DNA from: Hyphomicrobium sp.
GTDB taxonomy: Bacteria > Pseudomonadota > Alphaproteobacteria > Rhizobiales > Hyphomicrobiaceae
Length of the DNA: 64,000 nucleotides
NCBI GenBank assembly: GCA_016716675.1
Contig: JADJVG010000006.1
Coordinates: 173,257-237,256, forward strand
Reading direction: 5' to 3'
In this document: piece by piece, positions 35,943-44,769 of the stretch
Numbering within the stretch: position 1 is the stretch's first letter
How the letters are laid out: each line of letters starts with the position of its first letter
The notes under the pieces: model-generated
The model's input: only the letters and a program-made list of their open reading frames with translations
Database searches by the model: none
What the model was told of the DNA's origin: nothing
Made by a program: the position numbers and the translations under genes

Positions 35943-36956
35943 ATGGACAGCGAAGCTTTGGTCAAGGAAGGTTTGAGAGTGCCCGCTGAAGTCTTAGATG
36001 CCGTGGCGTTAGCCCAAAAGTTTCAAGACCCTGATTGGACGGCGAAAGGCGAGCGGCGCGCGATGGTCGCGCTGGAGCGGCTGACGACGTTGTGGATCAA
36101 CACCGGTACGCTCTGCAATATCACCTGCCGCAATTGTTACATCGAGTCGAGCCCGACAAATGACCGGTTGGCCTATATGACGGCCGCCGAAGCCATCACC
36201 TTCCTCGATGAGGCAAAGGCGCTCAGCGAAACCGAGGAGATCGGCTTCACAGGCGGCGAACCGTTTTTGAATCCTGAATTTCTCATCATGCTCGAAGCCG
36301 CTCTTGATCGCGGCTTCAGCGTGCTGGTCTTGACCAACGCGATGCTGCCGATGCAGCGCCCGCATATCAAAGCCGGATTGCTTGCTCTCAACAAGCGCTT
36401 CGGCAAACAGTTGACGCTGCGCGTCAGTCTCGATCACTTTACGCAAGAGCTGCATGAGGTCGAGCGCGGCGCCGCCACGTGGAGCAAAACCCTCGAAGGC
36501 ATCGACTGGTTGGCGGCCAATGGCGTCAATATCGCGATTGCCGGGCGGACGTGTTGGCACGAAGACGACGCGACGGCGCGGGCTGGCTATGCGGCGCTAA
36601 TCGCTGTGCACGGCTGGAGCGTTACGCCGTCGGATCGCAAACAGCTGGTGCTGCTGCCGGAAATGGACGCCGGTTACGACGGGCCAGAAATTACCACCAA
36701 ATGCTGGGATATTTTGCACAAGAGCCCGAGTGACATGATGTGCGCCTCGTCGCGCATGGTCGTGAAGCGCAAGGGCGCGGACCGTCCGGTCGTCTTGCCG
36801 TGCACGCTTCTGCCATATGATACCGCCTTCGAAATGGGTGAAACGCTGACTGAAGCGGCGCGCGCCGACGGCGGGATGTTCGCCATCGGCGCCGTCAAGC
36901 TTTGCCACAAGAATTGCGCGAAGTTCTGTGTGCTCGGCGGCGGCAGCTGCTCGTGA
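35943..36956 (+). CDS. Radical SAM protein with C-terminal Cys cluster, unknown substrate
   Basis: The 337-residue enzyme has the radical SAM cluster motif C-x3-C-x2-C in GTLCNITCRNCYIESS, followed by the SAM-binding GFTGGEPFLNPEF. The C-terminal third has Cys spaced like a SPASM or twitch auxiliary cluster (MMCASSRMV, VVLPCTLLP, KLCHKNCAKFCVLGGGSC). It is not ArsS or PqqE by its visible motifs. Such proteins often modify peptides or sugars. No small precursor peptide was seen immediately beside it. It starts at 35943, about 70 bases after tRNA-Gly on the opposite strand, and ends at a strong bidirectional terminator. Confidence 0.85.
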   Translation: MDSEALVKEGLRVPAEVLDAVALAQKFQDPDWTAKGERRAMVALERLTTLWINTGTLCNITCRNCYIESSPTNDRLAYMTAAEAITFLDEAKALSETEEIGFTGGEPFLNPEFLIMLEAALDRGFSVLVLTNAMLPMQRPHIKAGLLALNKRFGKQLTLRVSLDHFTQELHEVERGAATWSKTLEGIDWLAANGVNIAIAGRTCWHEDDATARAGYAALIAVHGWSVTPSDRKQLVLLPEMDAGYDGPEITTKCWDILHKSPSDMMCASSRMVVKRKGADRPVVLPCTLLPYDTAFEMGETLTEAARADGGMFAIGAVKLCHKNCAKFCVLGGGSCS

Positions 36957-36966
36957 TGAAGCGCAT

Positions 36967-36998
36967 AAAAAACCCCGGGTGATTAGCCCGGGGTTTTT
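36967..36998. terminator. Bidirectional intrinsic terminator
   Basis: CCCCGGG and CCCGGGG form a perfect 7-bp GC stem with a 7-base loop, flanked by A on the left and T on the right. It therefore terminates both the radical SAM gene and the convergent mscL. Confidence 0.92.
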
Positions 36999-37019
36999 CA
37001 GAGACGTATGTCGCTAAGC

Positions 37020-37405
37020 TTAGCGCTTGGCTAACAGATCGCGGATTTCCTTCAGATAGACTTCAGCCTGCGGCGGAGCGGCAGGGGCTGCAGCCGGAGC
37101 CGGCTTCTTCATCGAGTTGAGCGCCTTGACCAGCAGGAAGATCGCAAATGCTGTGATCAGGAACTTGATCACGGCATTGAGGAACAAGCCGTACTTGATG
37201 GCAACGGGTCAGTCGGTGTCGGCAGGTTGACGGCGAGGGTTGAGAAATCGACGCCTGCCATCAGGTAACCGATCGGTGGCATGATGATGTTGTCAACCAA
37301 CGTCGCGACGATGGGGGCGAAGGCGGCACCCATGATCACGCCGATGGCCAGATCGACGACATTCCCCTTCATGGCAAATTCTTTGAATTCTTGCATCATT
37401 CCCAT
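37020..37405 (-). pseudogene. mscL: Large-conductance mechanosensitive channel MscL, frameshifted
   Basis: MscL is a pentameric inner-membrane channel that opens on osmotic downshock. The N-terminal part (from the ATG at 37405: MGMMQEFKEFAMKGN, then VVDLAIGVIMGAAFAPIV for TM1) is intact as far as NLPTPTDP. There a base is missing near 37205 (CC read as C on the plus strand). Adding it restores VAIKYGLFLNAVIKFL (TM2), KALNSMKKP and the cytoplasmic helix ending EIRDLLAKR. The repaired length is about 128 residues, normal for the family. The start at 37744 given by the longest frame is not credible. Confidence 0.9.
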
Positions 37406-37651
37406 TAGTCTGTCCTTCCCAATTGCTACATTTGTCCGCGAAGCTGGCGCCGTTTTTTTTATCGTTTCTGACCGCCGAAAAGCGCCAAGCGATTCGCGCA
37501 CGGACTTTATGAAAATAGTTATGCAGCTACAATGCCGTGGCAGGAGGAGGGGGTAACGTTCAACGGACATGAGTTTCCCCCATGGGCGCGAAATCGTTAG
37601 GTGCACAAATTTGCGCCGTAACCGGACTTTAGACGGGCAGCAGGATATCCA

Positions 37652-37669
37652 GGTACCGGACCCGGTACC
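37652..37669. promoter_or_regulatory. 18-bp palindrome upstream of the symporter pair
   Basis: GGTACCGG and CCGGTACC flank a two-base centre, 24 bases before the start of the symporter small subunit. It could be an operator or an RNA hairpin near the ribosome binding site. No function is shown. The rest of the 288-base gap holds nothing else I can support. Confidence 0.45.
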
Positions 37670-37693
37670 GGCAGTGAAGGGCGGGACGGCACG

Positions 37694-37954
37694 ATGATCG
37701 AGCGGAAAGAGCGCAAACCCTATTGGCGCCATACCAAGTGGCAAATGCTCGCCAGCCTCTTGCCCTTCGTCGCTGTTATGGTGGTGTTGCCGTTTTACGC
37801 CGAGCAGCTCAATCAGAACCGGTTCATTGGATTTCCGCTCGGCTACTTTCTAGCGGCACATGGCTTTTTCGTCGTCGCCGTCGTAACCGTGGCTAGCTAT
37901 GTCAATCGCCAGAACGCGATCGACCACTGGCACGGCGCGCACGAAGATACCTGA
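37694..37954 (+). CDS. Sodium/solute symporter small subunit (DUF4212)
   Basis: This 86-residue membrane protein has two hydrophobic helices (MLASLLPFVAVMVVLPFYA and GYFLAAHGFFVVAVVTVASY) and a basic N-terminus with YWRHTKW, as in DUF4212 small subunits. It is always paired with an SSS-family symporter, here 14 bases downstream. The pair is probably acetate- or lactate-type, driven by sodium or protons. Confidence 0.9.
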   Translation: MIERKERKPYWRHTKWQMLASLLPFVAVMVVLPFYAEQLNQNRFIGFPLGYFLAAHGFFVVAVVTVASYVNRQNAIDHWHGAHEDT

Positions 37955-37968
37955 GGAACGGATTTCGA

Positions 37969-39804
37969 ATGGCGTTTTCAGCCCGCTCGCGATTGGTCAA
38001 TCCGCGCCTTGGCACATATTTCAGCATCTTTGCAGCGCTGTTTGTGGCGGCCTTCCTGCTTGATTTGATTTTCGAGCAGTTGGGGGTCAGCGACGGCGTG
38101 TTGCGGATCGTATTGCTGCTGGCGCCGTTCGCCCTTTACATGGCGATTGGCGCTTCAACGTATACGCAGGATGTCTTGGGCTACTTTGCAGCCGGCCGCC
38201 GAGTTCCGTCGGGATATACGGGGCTGGTGCTCGCCATGTCGGCGACGGGCGCGACCTTCCTGGTGACGGCAACGGGTGCGTTTTTCTTCGCCGGTTTCGA
38301 TGCGCTGGTCTTGCTGATGGGAGGCTTGGCCGGATTTGTCGTGATGGCCATGGTGCTAGCGCCGTTCTATCGCAAGTTCGGTGCGTATACCGTTCCCAGT
38401 TATTTCGGCCGCCGGTTCGAGAGCAAAGCCTTGCGCATCGCGACGGCCATGGTTGCCGCCGTGCCGGTATTGCTGGTGCTGGCCGCCGAGCTGCATCTGG
38501 GCGCCGGGATCGCGTCTCAGCTCAGTGGCTTCAGCGTCTATGCCATGGTGTTCGTATTCATTGCCGTGATCTCGGTTTGCGTTGCGCCGGGCGGCATGCG
38601 CTCGTTCACCTGGACCGGCGTTGCCCAGGCGATTGCCATGATGCTCGCCCTGATGATCGCAGCCACCGCCGTCGCCGTGCTGGTCACGAGTTTGCCGGTG
38701 CCGCAGTTGACCCATGGCCCATTAGTCAGAAATCTGGTGCGCAACGAAGTCGCGCAGGGGCTGCAGATGGTGCAGATCTGGCCATTCGCGTTTGATCTGC
38801 CGGGCGAGGGCTTTCAAGCGATCAGTAAGCCATACACCCAACCGTTTGGGGCGGTCGGGTCGCTCGGATTTGTGAGCGGTGTCATCATGATTGCTTGCGG
38901 CATCGCCGCGGCACCGTGGCTTTTGCCGCGGGTCGCGGCCGCACCCGGCGTCTATGAAGCGCGCAAATCGTTGGGCTGGGCGACGGTCTTTTTCGGCTTT
39001 GGCATTTTGACCGTGTCGTCGGTTGCAGTCTTCATGCGCCAGTTCGTTCTCGATATTACAATGGTCGATCGCATCGGCCCGTTACCGCAATGGCTGTTTA
39101 CCGCCGCCGCCCAGGGCTTCGTGCAATTCGATTCAGCGCTGACGCGCCTCAGCTTCGATACGCTGCAGTTTGACCGTGACAGCGTACTGTTCACGTTGCC
39201 GGTGGCAGCGGGATTACCGCAAGCCTTCGTCTATCTGCTCATGGCTGGCGGCATTGCAGCGGCGCTGATAGCAGCGAGCGCCACCACCGTTTCGCTGGCC
39301 GCAATCCTGGGTGAGGACATCGTGCAGGGTCTGTCGTGGGACACGGCATCGAATGAAAACCGCGTCTGGATCACGCGAGTGTTCGTTGTAATTGCGGCCT
39401 GCTGTGGCGGCATCGTTACGCTCATTGCGCCCACTGATCCTTTGCGACTGGTGTTGTGGGCGCTGGCGCTGACGGCGGCCAGCCTGTTTCCGATCATGGT
39501 ACTGTCGATCTGGTGGAAACGGCTGACGTCACAAGGCGCGCTGTTCGGCGTTGTGGCTGGGTTTGGCATCGGCGTATTCGCGATCTTCGCCAGCGAAGCA
39601 GGGATGTTGTCGATCCCGAGCGTCATTGCCGGCTCGTTCGGCATGCCGTTTGCGGCGGCTGCCGCGCTGACGCTGAGCGTGTTGCGCCCTGAAGCCAACC
39701 GTCACGATCTAGAAGTGGTGCGCGATATCCGCGTGCCCGGCGGACAGATCATCTACGATCGCGAAATGCAGCGCCTGCAACTGAAAAAGCAGACCCGCGC
39801 TTAA
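37969..39804 (+). CDS. Sodium:solute symporter family protein (VC_2705-type)
   Basis: This 611-residue SSS-family permease has about 13 hydrophobic helices. GYFAAGRRVPSGYTGLVLAMSATGATFL matches the start of the SSS core, and PVAAGLPQAFVYLLMAGGIAAALIAAS lies in later helices. It is of the group partnered with DUF4212 small subunits, whose known members move small carboxylates such as acetate. It follows its partner gene directly and is probably co-translated. The C-terminal cytoplasmic tail is basic (RDIRVPGGQIIYDREMQRL). Confidence 0.9.
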   Translation: MAFSARSRLVNPRLGTYFSIFAALFVAAFLLDLIFEQLGVSDGVLRIVLLLAPFALYMAIGASTYTQDVLGYFAAGRRVPSGYTGLVLAMSATGATFLVTATGAFFFAGFDALVLLMGGLAGFVVMAMVLAPFYRKFGAYTVPSYFGRRFESKALRIATAMVAAVPVLLVLAAELHLGAGIASQLSGFSVYAMVFVFIAVISVCVAPGGMRSFTWTGVAQAIAMMLALMIAATAVAVLVTSLPVPQLTHGPLVRNLVRNEVAQGLQMVQIWPFAFDLPGEGFQAISKPYTQPFGAVGSLGFVSGVIMIACGIAAAPWLLPRVAAAPGVYEARKSLGWATVFFGFGILTVSSVAVFMRQFVLDITMVDRIGPLPQWLFTAAAQGFVQFDSALTRLSFDTLQFDRDSVLFTLPVAAGLPQAFVYLLMAGGIAAALIAASATTVSLAAILGEDIVQGLSWDTASNENRVWITRVFVVIAACCGGIVTLIAPTDPLRLVLWALALTAASLFPIMVLSIWWKRLTSQGALFGVVAGFGIGVFAIFASEAGMLSIPSVIAGSFGMPFAAAAALTLSVLRPEANRHDLEVVRDIRVPGGQIIYDREMQRLQLKKQTRA

Positions 39805-39835
39805 CCGCGGGCGCTCAGTTTCGGTGATCCGCCAC

Positions 39836-40348
39836 CTACAACGCGCCGGAGCCGCCATCGCCTGTTTTGGGTTCGGGCGTCGGCGTGGGTGCTGGCTGCT
39901 CCAGTTTTTGGATGCGGTCGCGCAGCTTTTTATACATGCGCTCGACGTAATCGAAGGCTTTGTCGATTTCTTCTTCTGTCGGCAGTTGCGAGACCGCGCC
40001 ACCCGGCGGCTCGGTGGGCGATCCACTAGGTGGTGTGGCGTCTGCTGCCGGTGGCGTGGCCCCTTCGAGTTTCTTGAGCTGTTCCTTGAGAGCTTTATTT
40101 TCATCTTCAAGTTTCGCGCGGTCTTGCGCGACGGCCGTGCCGTCCTTGACCGGCTCGCAGGTCCAATTGTCGTCTTTGCCGGTGCACCGCGCCACAGCGC
40201 CCGTCTCGCTGTCGAGCCGGATAAACCCGCCCTCAATCGGGGTCATGGTGTAACGGCCATTCGACTGGGGCGCGGGCTCGGCGCTTAAATGCGCGGCGCT
40301 CAACAGGAAGCCCGATGCGATCAGGAGGGCGGTGGGGAAGCGGCGCAT
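39836..40348 (-). CDS. Exported coiled-coil protein, unknown function
   Basis: This 170-residue protein has a signal peptide (MRRFPTALLIASGFLLSAAHLSAEP), then a short beta segment with two Cys (ARCTGKDDNWTCEPV), then a charged coiled coil (DRAKLEDENKALKEQLKKLEG), a Pro-rich linker and a second helix (EEEIDKAFDYVERMYKKLRDRI). Proteins of this shape are frequent in Hyphomicrobiales without known function. The Met at 40348 is preferred over 40369 because it gives a clean signal. It converges on the symporter. Confidence 0.7.
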   Translation of the reverse strand: MRRFPTALLIASGFLLSAAHLSAEPAPQSNGRYTMTPIEGGFIRLDSETGAVARCTGKDDNWTCEPVKDGTAVAQDRAKLEDENKALKEQLKKLEGATPPAADATPPSGSPTEPPGGAVSQLPTEEEIDKAFDYVERMYKKLRDRIQKLEQPAPTPTPEPKTGDGGSGAL

Positions 40349-40369
40349 GGTGTGGTCTCCGGGCGTCAA

Positions 40370-40700
40370 AGCATTCGGCCAATTGATTTAGTGCTCGACT
40401 GTGGCAGCCCAGCGATCTGAGCCGCAAGACCGAATCAGTTGTTGATCTGACTTCTGACGGGATTCCGGCTTCCTACTTTTTCACCGCATAACTATTTGAA
40501 ATTATTGTATAAAAAATAGAAATCAGCAGATTAACCCCGCGTTTACTGGCGGCTGAGACTGTCAATCCACAGCTTCACTTGTACCGCGTTCGGCATTGAT
40601 CCGTTTTTTCGCTGCGCGCGGCCATGGGCTTTTTAGCCGTCCCATCCGTATTGCCAGCGGCGCATCAAGCCTGCGGCACTGACACGACCGAGGGATTGAG
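40370..40700. other. AT-rich upstream region of the PodJ-like gene
   Basis: These 331 bases contain no gene. The centre (about 40470-40545) is clearly AT-rich for this genome and likely holds promoters for the divergent genes on either side. GAGGG lies just before the 40701 start. Confidence 0.5.
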
Positions 40701-43700
40701 ATGGCGGGCATGGATTCTAGTCAGCAGTATCGCCAAGGCGCCGATGCGCTTGGTTACGACGACGGCGGCCCCACCCCGCCGGGATGCCAGGCCGGTGATC
40801 TCAAAAGTCTTTTGAACGCCATCGTTGAGCAGATCACCGAGGCCGACCGCCGTCATTCCGATACGCTGCAGCAGCTGCAAGAGCGGTTGAGCGGCATCGG
40901 CCGGGAAGCCAAAGCCATCAAGCCGCGCGTGCCCGATCAATATGCTGCGGCGTTCGAACGGATTGAAGCCGGCATGGCCGAGCTGGCATCGCGGATAACG
41001 GATGCTGGCGCCGGCGTTCCGGCGTACAGCCACCATGATACCGATCCGGTTTACGAAGAACCAGCCAATCGGGCGCCGCTGGCAGCACACGGCACGCCAA
41101 CGATGACGTCCACGTCGGCGATGTTTGCCTCGCATCCGAATTTCGCCGAGCCACCGGCCGCGCTTCGTTCGGCTTCCGACGTCAGCAGCCAAGTCACGCA
41201 TCGGATGCACGCGGGCGTCGATACGTTCGACGTCATCGAATCGAGCATGCCGCCGAACGTCTCCGATCCTTGGGACCGTGATGCCGCCGAAGCCTTGACG
41301 GGCCTCTATGAATCGGGCGCCGTTGGCTTCAAGTCCAAGTCGTTTGCGCCGTCGCCTTCAATGCCGCAAGCCGATGCAATGGGTTCTGCGGCACCAGCCG
41401 TACTTGCCGGCGTCGACCATGTTTGGCTTGAAGCGCGCTTTGCCGACGTTTCCAAGCGCATTGAAGAATCGCTCAACGAACTGCGTCCCGACCAGGGCTT
41501 CTTCTCGCTCGGGCAGCGCGTTGATCAACTTGAGCAGCACTTCAGCAACCTGATGGAAGACGTGGCCACACGGGGCGACGTCGAAGGTGTGCGCCTGATC
41601 GAAGCGCACGTCAGCGAACTGGCCGGTCATCTCGAAAACGCTCACAACCAGCTGATGCGTCTCGATGTAATCGAGGATCACCTTGCAGGTATTGCGAGCA
41701 AGCTCGATGACGTCCACCGCGCCGCTGCGGCCGCGACGGACAGCGACGTTGCTCCGGTCGTAATGCAGCCCGAAATCGATATGGATGCGTTTGCGCGCAC
41801 CGCCGCTGAAGCCGCCGCCCAACAGTTTGCCAAGATGCAGCCGCCGGCCTCCGCCGCGGCGTCGGCTGACACGTCGGAAATCAGCGATATGCTGCGCATG
41901 TTCATCGCCGAATCGCGCCAGGGCGAAGAGAACACCAGCGTGCTTCTTGACACCTTGCAGCAAGCGATCATCCGCCTGCTCGATCGCGTCGATGCCATGG
42001 AAATGTCGACGCTGCAGAGCGTTCAGGCGCAGGTTCAGGCCATTGCACAGGCGCATGCGCAGGCAACCCCGAACGATTTCGGGCGTGCCCAGAACCGCTT
42101 TGCCTCTGACGCGGGCGCTCGCCCAAATCCGGGCCACTCCGAGCCGGGTGATCCACTCGACGCAGCGGTGGCGGCGGTTGCAACTGCCCGGTCATCTGCG
42201 CCGTCCTATGGACCAAGCAGCGGCAGCGATTATGGCGCCAGCGCCAGAGCGGCCCGCCCCGACCAAGCGGCGGAGCAGGCGGCGCAACGGTCGCCGGAAA
42301 AAATGCGTCAGGATTTTATTGCCGAAGCGCGCCGCGCAAAGATGCGGCTGGCGGCGGAGAGCGACGCGGAAGGCGGCGTGACGCTATCGCGCCCTGATGC
42401 GCCGCTGGCGGTTGAACCCACCAAGTCGTCCACCCAAGCGGCGCGCGGCGCTGCCAAGACGACGGTCGCCGCTCCCGAAAAGAAAGCAGCGTCCAGCGGC
42501 GGCGCACCGCGCATTAAAGTGCTGGCCCTGTCGGCCATCCTCGCCCTCGGCGGCGTTTGGCTGGCCAAGGAAAGCGGCATGTTCTCAGGCGAGCCGGTGG
42601 TGGCGACAGTGCCGCTGCAGGAAACGGCTCCCGGGACCGCTGCAACGGCGACGCCGGCCGATCCGTCAGCAGCCTCTGGCACGGCGGCCAGCGATCCGGC
42701 AGCGCCAGCGAAAGAGGGCGGCGTTGGCGATCTGAAACTTCCTGAAGGGACGCGCGGCGAAATCGTTGCTGATGATATCGTCGTCGGTTCAACGACTGTT
42801 CCGCTCTATGGGGTGACGGTCGATAGCGAACGGCAGATGACGGCCGCCGATTTAACGCGCGCGCGCCGCGAACAAGCAATGGCCGCTGTCTCAAGTCAGC
42901 TTGGTGAAGCTGCACAACGCAATGCGTCGGCGCTCGCGATTCCGGCTGCGATCGACCCGAACGCGGGCGACGGAGCCAACGCTGACGTCAATGGTGGCCA
43001 GACGTCGGTTACGAAATCAGGCATGTCGCAGTCGGCGGCGCTTGATCTGCCGCCGGCGACCGTCGGGCCGCTGTCTCTGCGCTTGGCCGCCGCCAATGGT
43101 GACCCGTCGGCCGAGTTTGAAGTCGGGGCACGCCTCGCCGAAGGCAAGGGCACGGAGCAGACCTTTAAAGACGCCGCCAAATGGTATCAGCGCTCGGCCT
43201 CGCAAGGTTTGGCGCAAGCGCAGTACAGGCTTGGTACGCTCTATGAACGCGGCCTCGGGTTGAAGGCTGATCCGCAGCGCGCCCAGGAGTGGTACACGCG
43301 CGCCGCCGAGCAGGGCAATATCAAAGCTATGCACAATCTTGCCGTGTTGAGCGCCAACCAGTCGAAGGGTGCGCCTGACTATACAACTGCTGCCATCTGG
43401 TTCGAGAAGGCTGCCGAACATGGGCTGTCCGACAGCCAGTTCAACCTGGCCGTGTTGAACGAGAATGGCCTCGGCGTGGAACAGAACATGGTCGCCGCCT
43501 ATAAGTGGCTGTCCCTTGCGGCCAAGAGCGGCGACAAGGAAGCCATCCGCCGCCGCGATATCTTGAAGGGCAAATTGACCGCCGAGCAGTTGGCCAAGGC
43601 CGATGGTCTGGTCGCGACTTGGCGGGCTAAACCGCAGATTCCGGATGTCAACGACGCCCGCAAGGCTGGTGAAGCCTGGAAGAAGAACCCTGAGAACGGC

Positions 43701-43712
43701 ATCAACGGCTAA
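40701..43712 (+). CDS. PodJ-like polar localisation protein with Sel1 repeats
   Basis: The 1003-residue protein has a long cytoplasmic N-terminal part with coiled-coil stretches (about 225-350 and 440-475), a Lys/Arg-rich segment, one membrane segment near 604-625 (VLALSAILALGGVWLA), then a periplasmic Ala/Pro/Thr linker and four to five Sel1-type repeats (about 802-955; for example AAKWYQRSASQGLAQAQYRLG and GNIKAMHNLAVLSAN). This is the domain order of Caulobacter PodJ and related Rhizobiales pole organisers, so a role in cell polarity and division is inferred. A PodJ-type peptidoglycan-binding C-terminus is not obvious. It is monocistronic. Confidence 0.8.
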   Translation: MAGMDSSQQYRQGADALGYDDGGPTPPGCQAGDLKSLLNAIVEQITEADRRHSDTLQQLQERLSGIGREAKAIKPRVPDQYAAAFERIEAGMAELASRITDAGAGVPAYSHHDTDPVYEEPANRAPLAAHGTPTMTSTSAMFASHPNFAEPPAALRSASDVSSQVTHRMHAGVDTFDVIESSMPPNVSDPWDRDAAEALTGLYESGAVGFKSKSFAPSPSMPQADAMGSAAPAVLAGVDHVWLEARFADVSKRIEESLNELRPDQGFFSLGQRVDQLEQHFSNLMEDVATRGDVEGVRLIEAHVSELAGHLENAHNQLMRLDVIEDHLAGIASKLDDVHRAAAAATDSDVAPVVMQPEIDMDAFARTAAEAAAQQFAKMQPPASAAASADTSEISDMLRMFIAESRQGEENTSVLLDTLQQAIIRLLDRVDAMEMSTLQSVQAQVQAIAQAHAQATPNDFGRAQNRFASDAGARPNPGHSEPGDPLDAAVAAVATARSSAPSYGPSSGSDYGASARAARPDQAAEQAAQRSPEKMRQDFIAEARRAKMRLAAESDAEGGVTLSRPDAPLAVEPTKSSTQAARGAAKTTVAAPEKKAASSGGAPRIKVLALSAILALGGVWLAKESGMFSGEPVVATVPLQETAPGTAATATPADPSAASGTAASDPAAPAKEGGVGDLKLPEGTRGEIVADDIVVGSTTVPLYGVTVDSERQMTAADLTRARREQAMAAVSSQLGEAAQRNASALAIPAAIDPNAGDGANADVNGGQTSVTKSGMSQSAALDLPPATVGPLSLRLAAANGDPSAEFEVGARLAEGKGTEQTFKDAAKWYQRSASQGLAQAQYRLGTLYERGLGLKADPQRAQEWYTRAAEQGNIKAMHNLAVLSANQSKGAPDYTTAAIWFEKAAEHGLSDSQFNLAVLNENGLGVEQNMVAAYKWLSLAAKSGDKEAIRRRDILKGKLTAEQLAKADGLVATWRAKPQIPDVNDARKAGEAWKKNPENGING

Positions 43713-43851
43713 GTCCGACGCTTAACTGGGCCCAGTGAGAGGCGCGACTTTTTCCAGGGTTGTGATTAGGGCTGAGTTGGTGTCCGATAGGGCTTCCTGA
43801 TAAGGTCAGGAGATCAGCTTCAAAGCCGGAAGGCCAACCGCGGACGCCGTG

Positions 43852-44769
43852 ATGCACGTCTATTTGCCGATCGCTGAAATGTCGGTCAACGTGCTGGTCT
43901 TTCTCGGTCTTGGCGGTGCCGTCGGGTTCCTGTCGGGACTGTTCGGCGTGGGTGGCGGATTTCTGCTGACGCCGCTTCTCATTTTCCTCGGCATCCCCCC
44001 GGCCGTCGCCGTCGGCACGGGCGCGGCCCACATCGTCGCCTCATCGGTGTCGGGCGCCATTACCCAATATCGCCGCAACAACGTCGACTTGAAAATGGGC
44101 CTCGTCATGTTGGTGGGCGGCCTCGTCGGCACGTTCATCGGCGTCGAAGCCGTTCGGCTGCTGCGCAAGGCCGGACAATTCGATCTCGCGGTGTCGCTGA
44201 TTTATGTGACGTTCCTCGGCGTCATCGGCACGCTGATGTTGGTCGAAAGCCTCAACACCTGGCGCAAGGCCAGCGCCGGTGCGCCGACAGTTTCGCGGCG
44301 CAGCGGCCAGCATAGCTGGGTCGATGGTCTGCCGCTGAAAATGCGCTTCATGCGCTCCAAGCTGTACATCAGTGCGATCCCGCCGGCCTTCATTGGTATG
44401 TTTGTCGGCTTTCTCGCCGCCATCATGGGCATCGGCGGCGGCTTCGTGATGATACCGGCGATGATTTATCTGTTGCGGATGCCGGCTTCCGTGGTGGTTG
44501 GCACCTCGCTATTTCAAATCGTGTTTGTGGCGACGTTCGCCGTCATTCTGCAAGCGGTGCAGAACCGCACGGTCGATATCGTCCTGGCCATGCTGTTGAT
44601 TTTGGGTGGTGTGCTCGGCGCGCAGTTCGGTTCGGTGGCGGGCGACAAACTACGCGGCGAACACATGCGCACGCTGCTTGCCGTGCTTGTCATCATCGTC
44701 GCGGTGCGCATGGCCTATGATCTGGTCGTGACGCCCAGCGAACTGTTCTCGTTCGGCGGGAGGGTGTGA
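43852..44769 (+). CDS. TauE/SafE-family sulfite/organosulfonate exporter
   Basis: This 305-residue membrane permease has about eight hydrophobic segments in two repeats, each with a glycine-rich motif: GLFGVGGGFLLTPLLIFLGI in the first and IMGIGGGFVMIPAMIYLL in the second, typical of TauE/SafE. I chose the ATG at 43852. The following TIGR02186 gene overlaps its stop, a pairing widely seen in alphaproteobacteria, which suggests the two act together, perhaps in sulfite or sulfonate export. Confidence 0.9.
   Translation: MHVYLPIAEMSVNVLVFLGLGGAVGFLSGLFGVGGGFLLTPLLIFLGIPPAVAVGTGAAHIVASSVSGAITQYRRNNVDLKMGLVMLVGGLVGTFIGVEAVRLLRKAGQFDLAVSLIYVTFLGVIGTLMLVESLNTWRKASAGAPTVSRRSGQHSWVDGLPLKMRFMRSKLYISAIPPAFIGMFVGFLAAIMGIGGGFVMIPAMIYLLRMPASVVVGTSLFQIVFVATFAVILQAVQNRTVDIVLAMLLILGGVLGAQFGSVAGDKLRGEHMRTLLAVLVIIVAVRMAYDLVVTPSELFSFGGRV

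Noticed and set aside
35943..36956. Radical SAM gene as ArsS or PqqE
   Set aside because: The residues around C-x3-C-x2-C and the C-terminal region differ from those families, and it is 8 kb from arsM and 17 kb from pqqA.
37406..37744. N-terminal extension of MscL
   Set aside because: The long frame upstream of 37405 has no hydrophobic or conserved pattern, and MGMMQEFKEFAMKGN is the standard MscL start.
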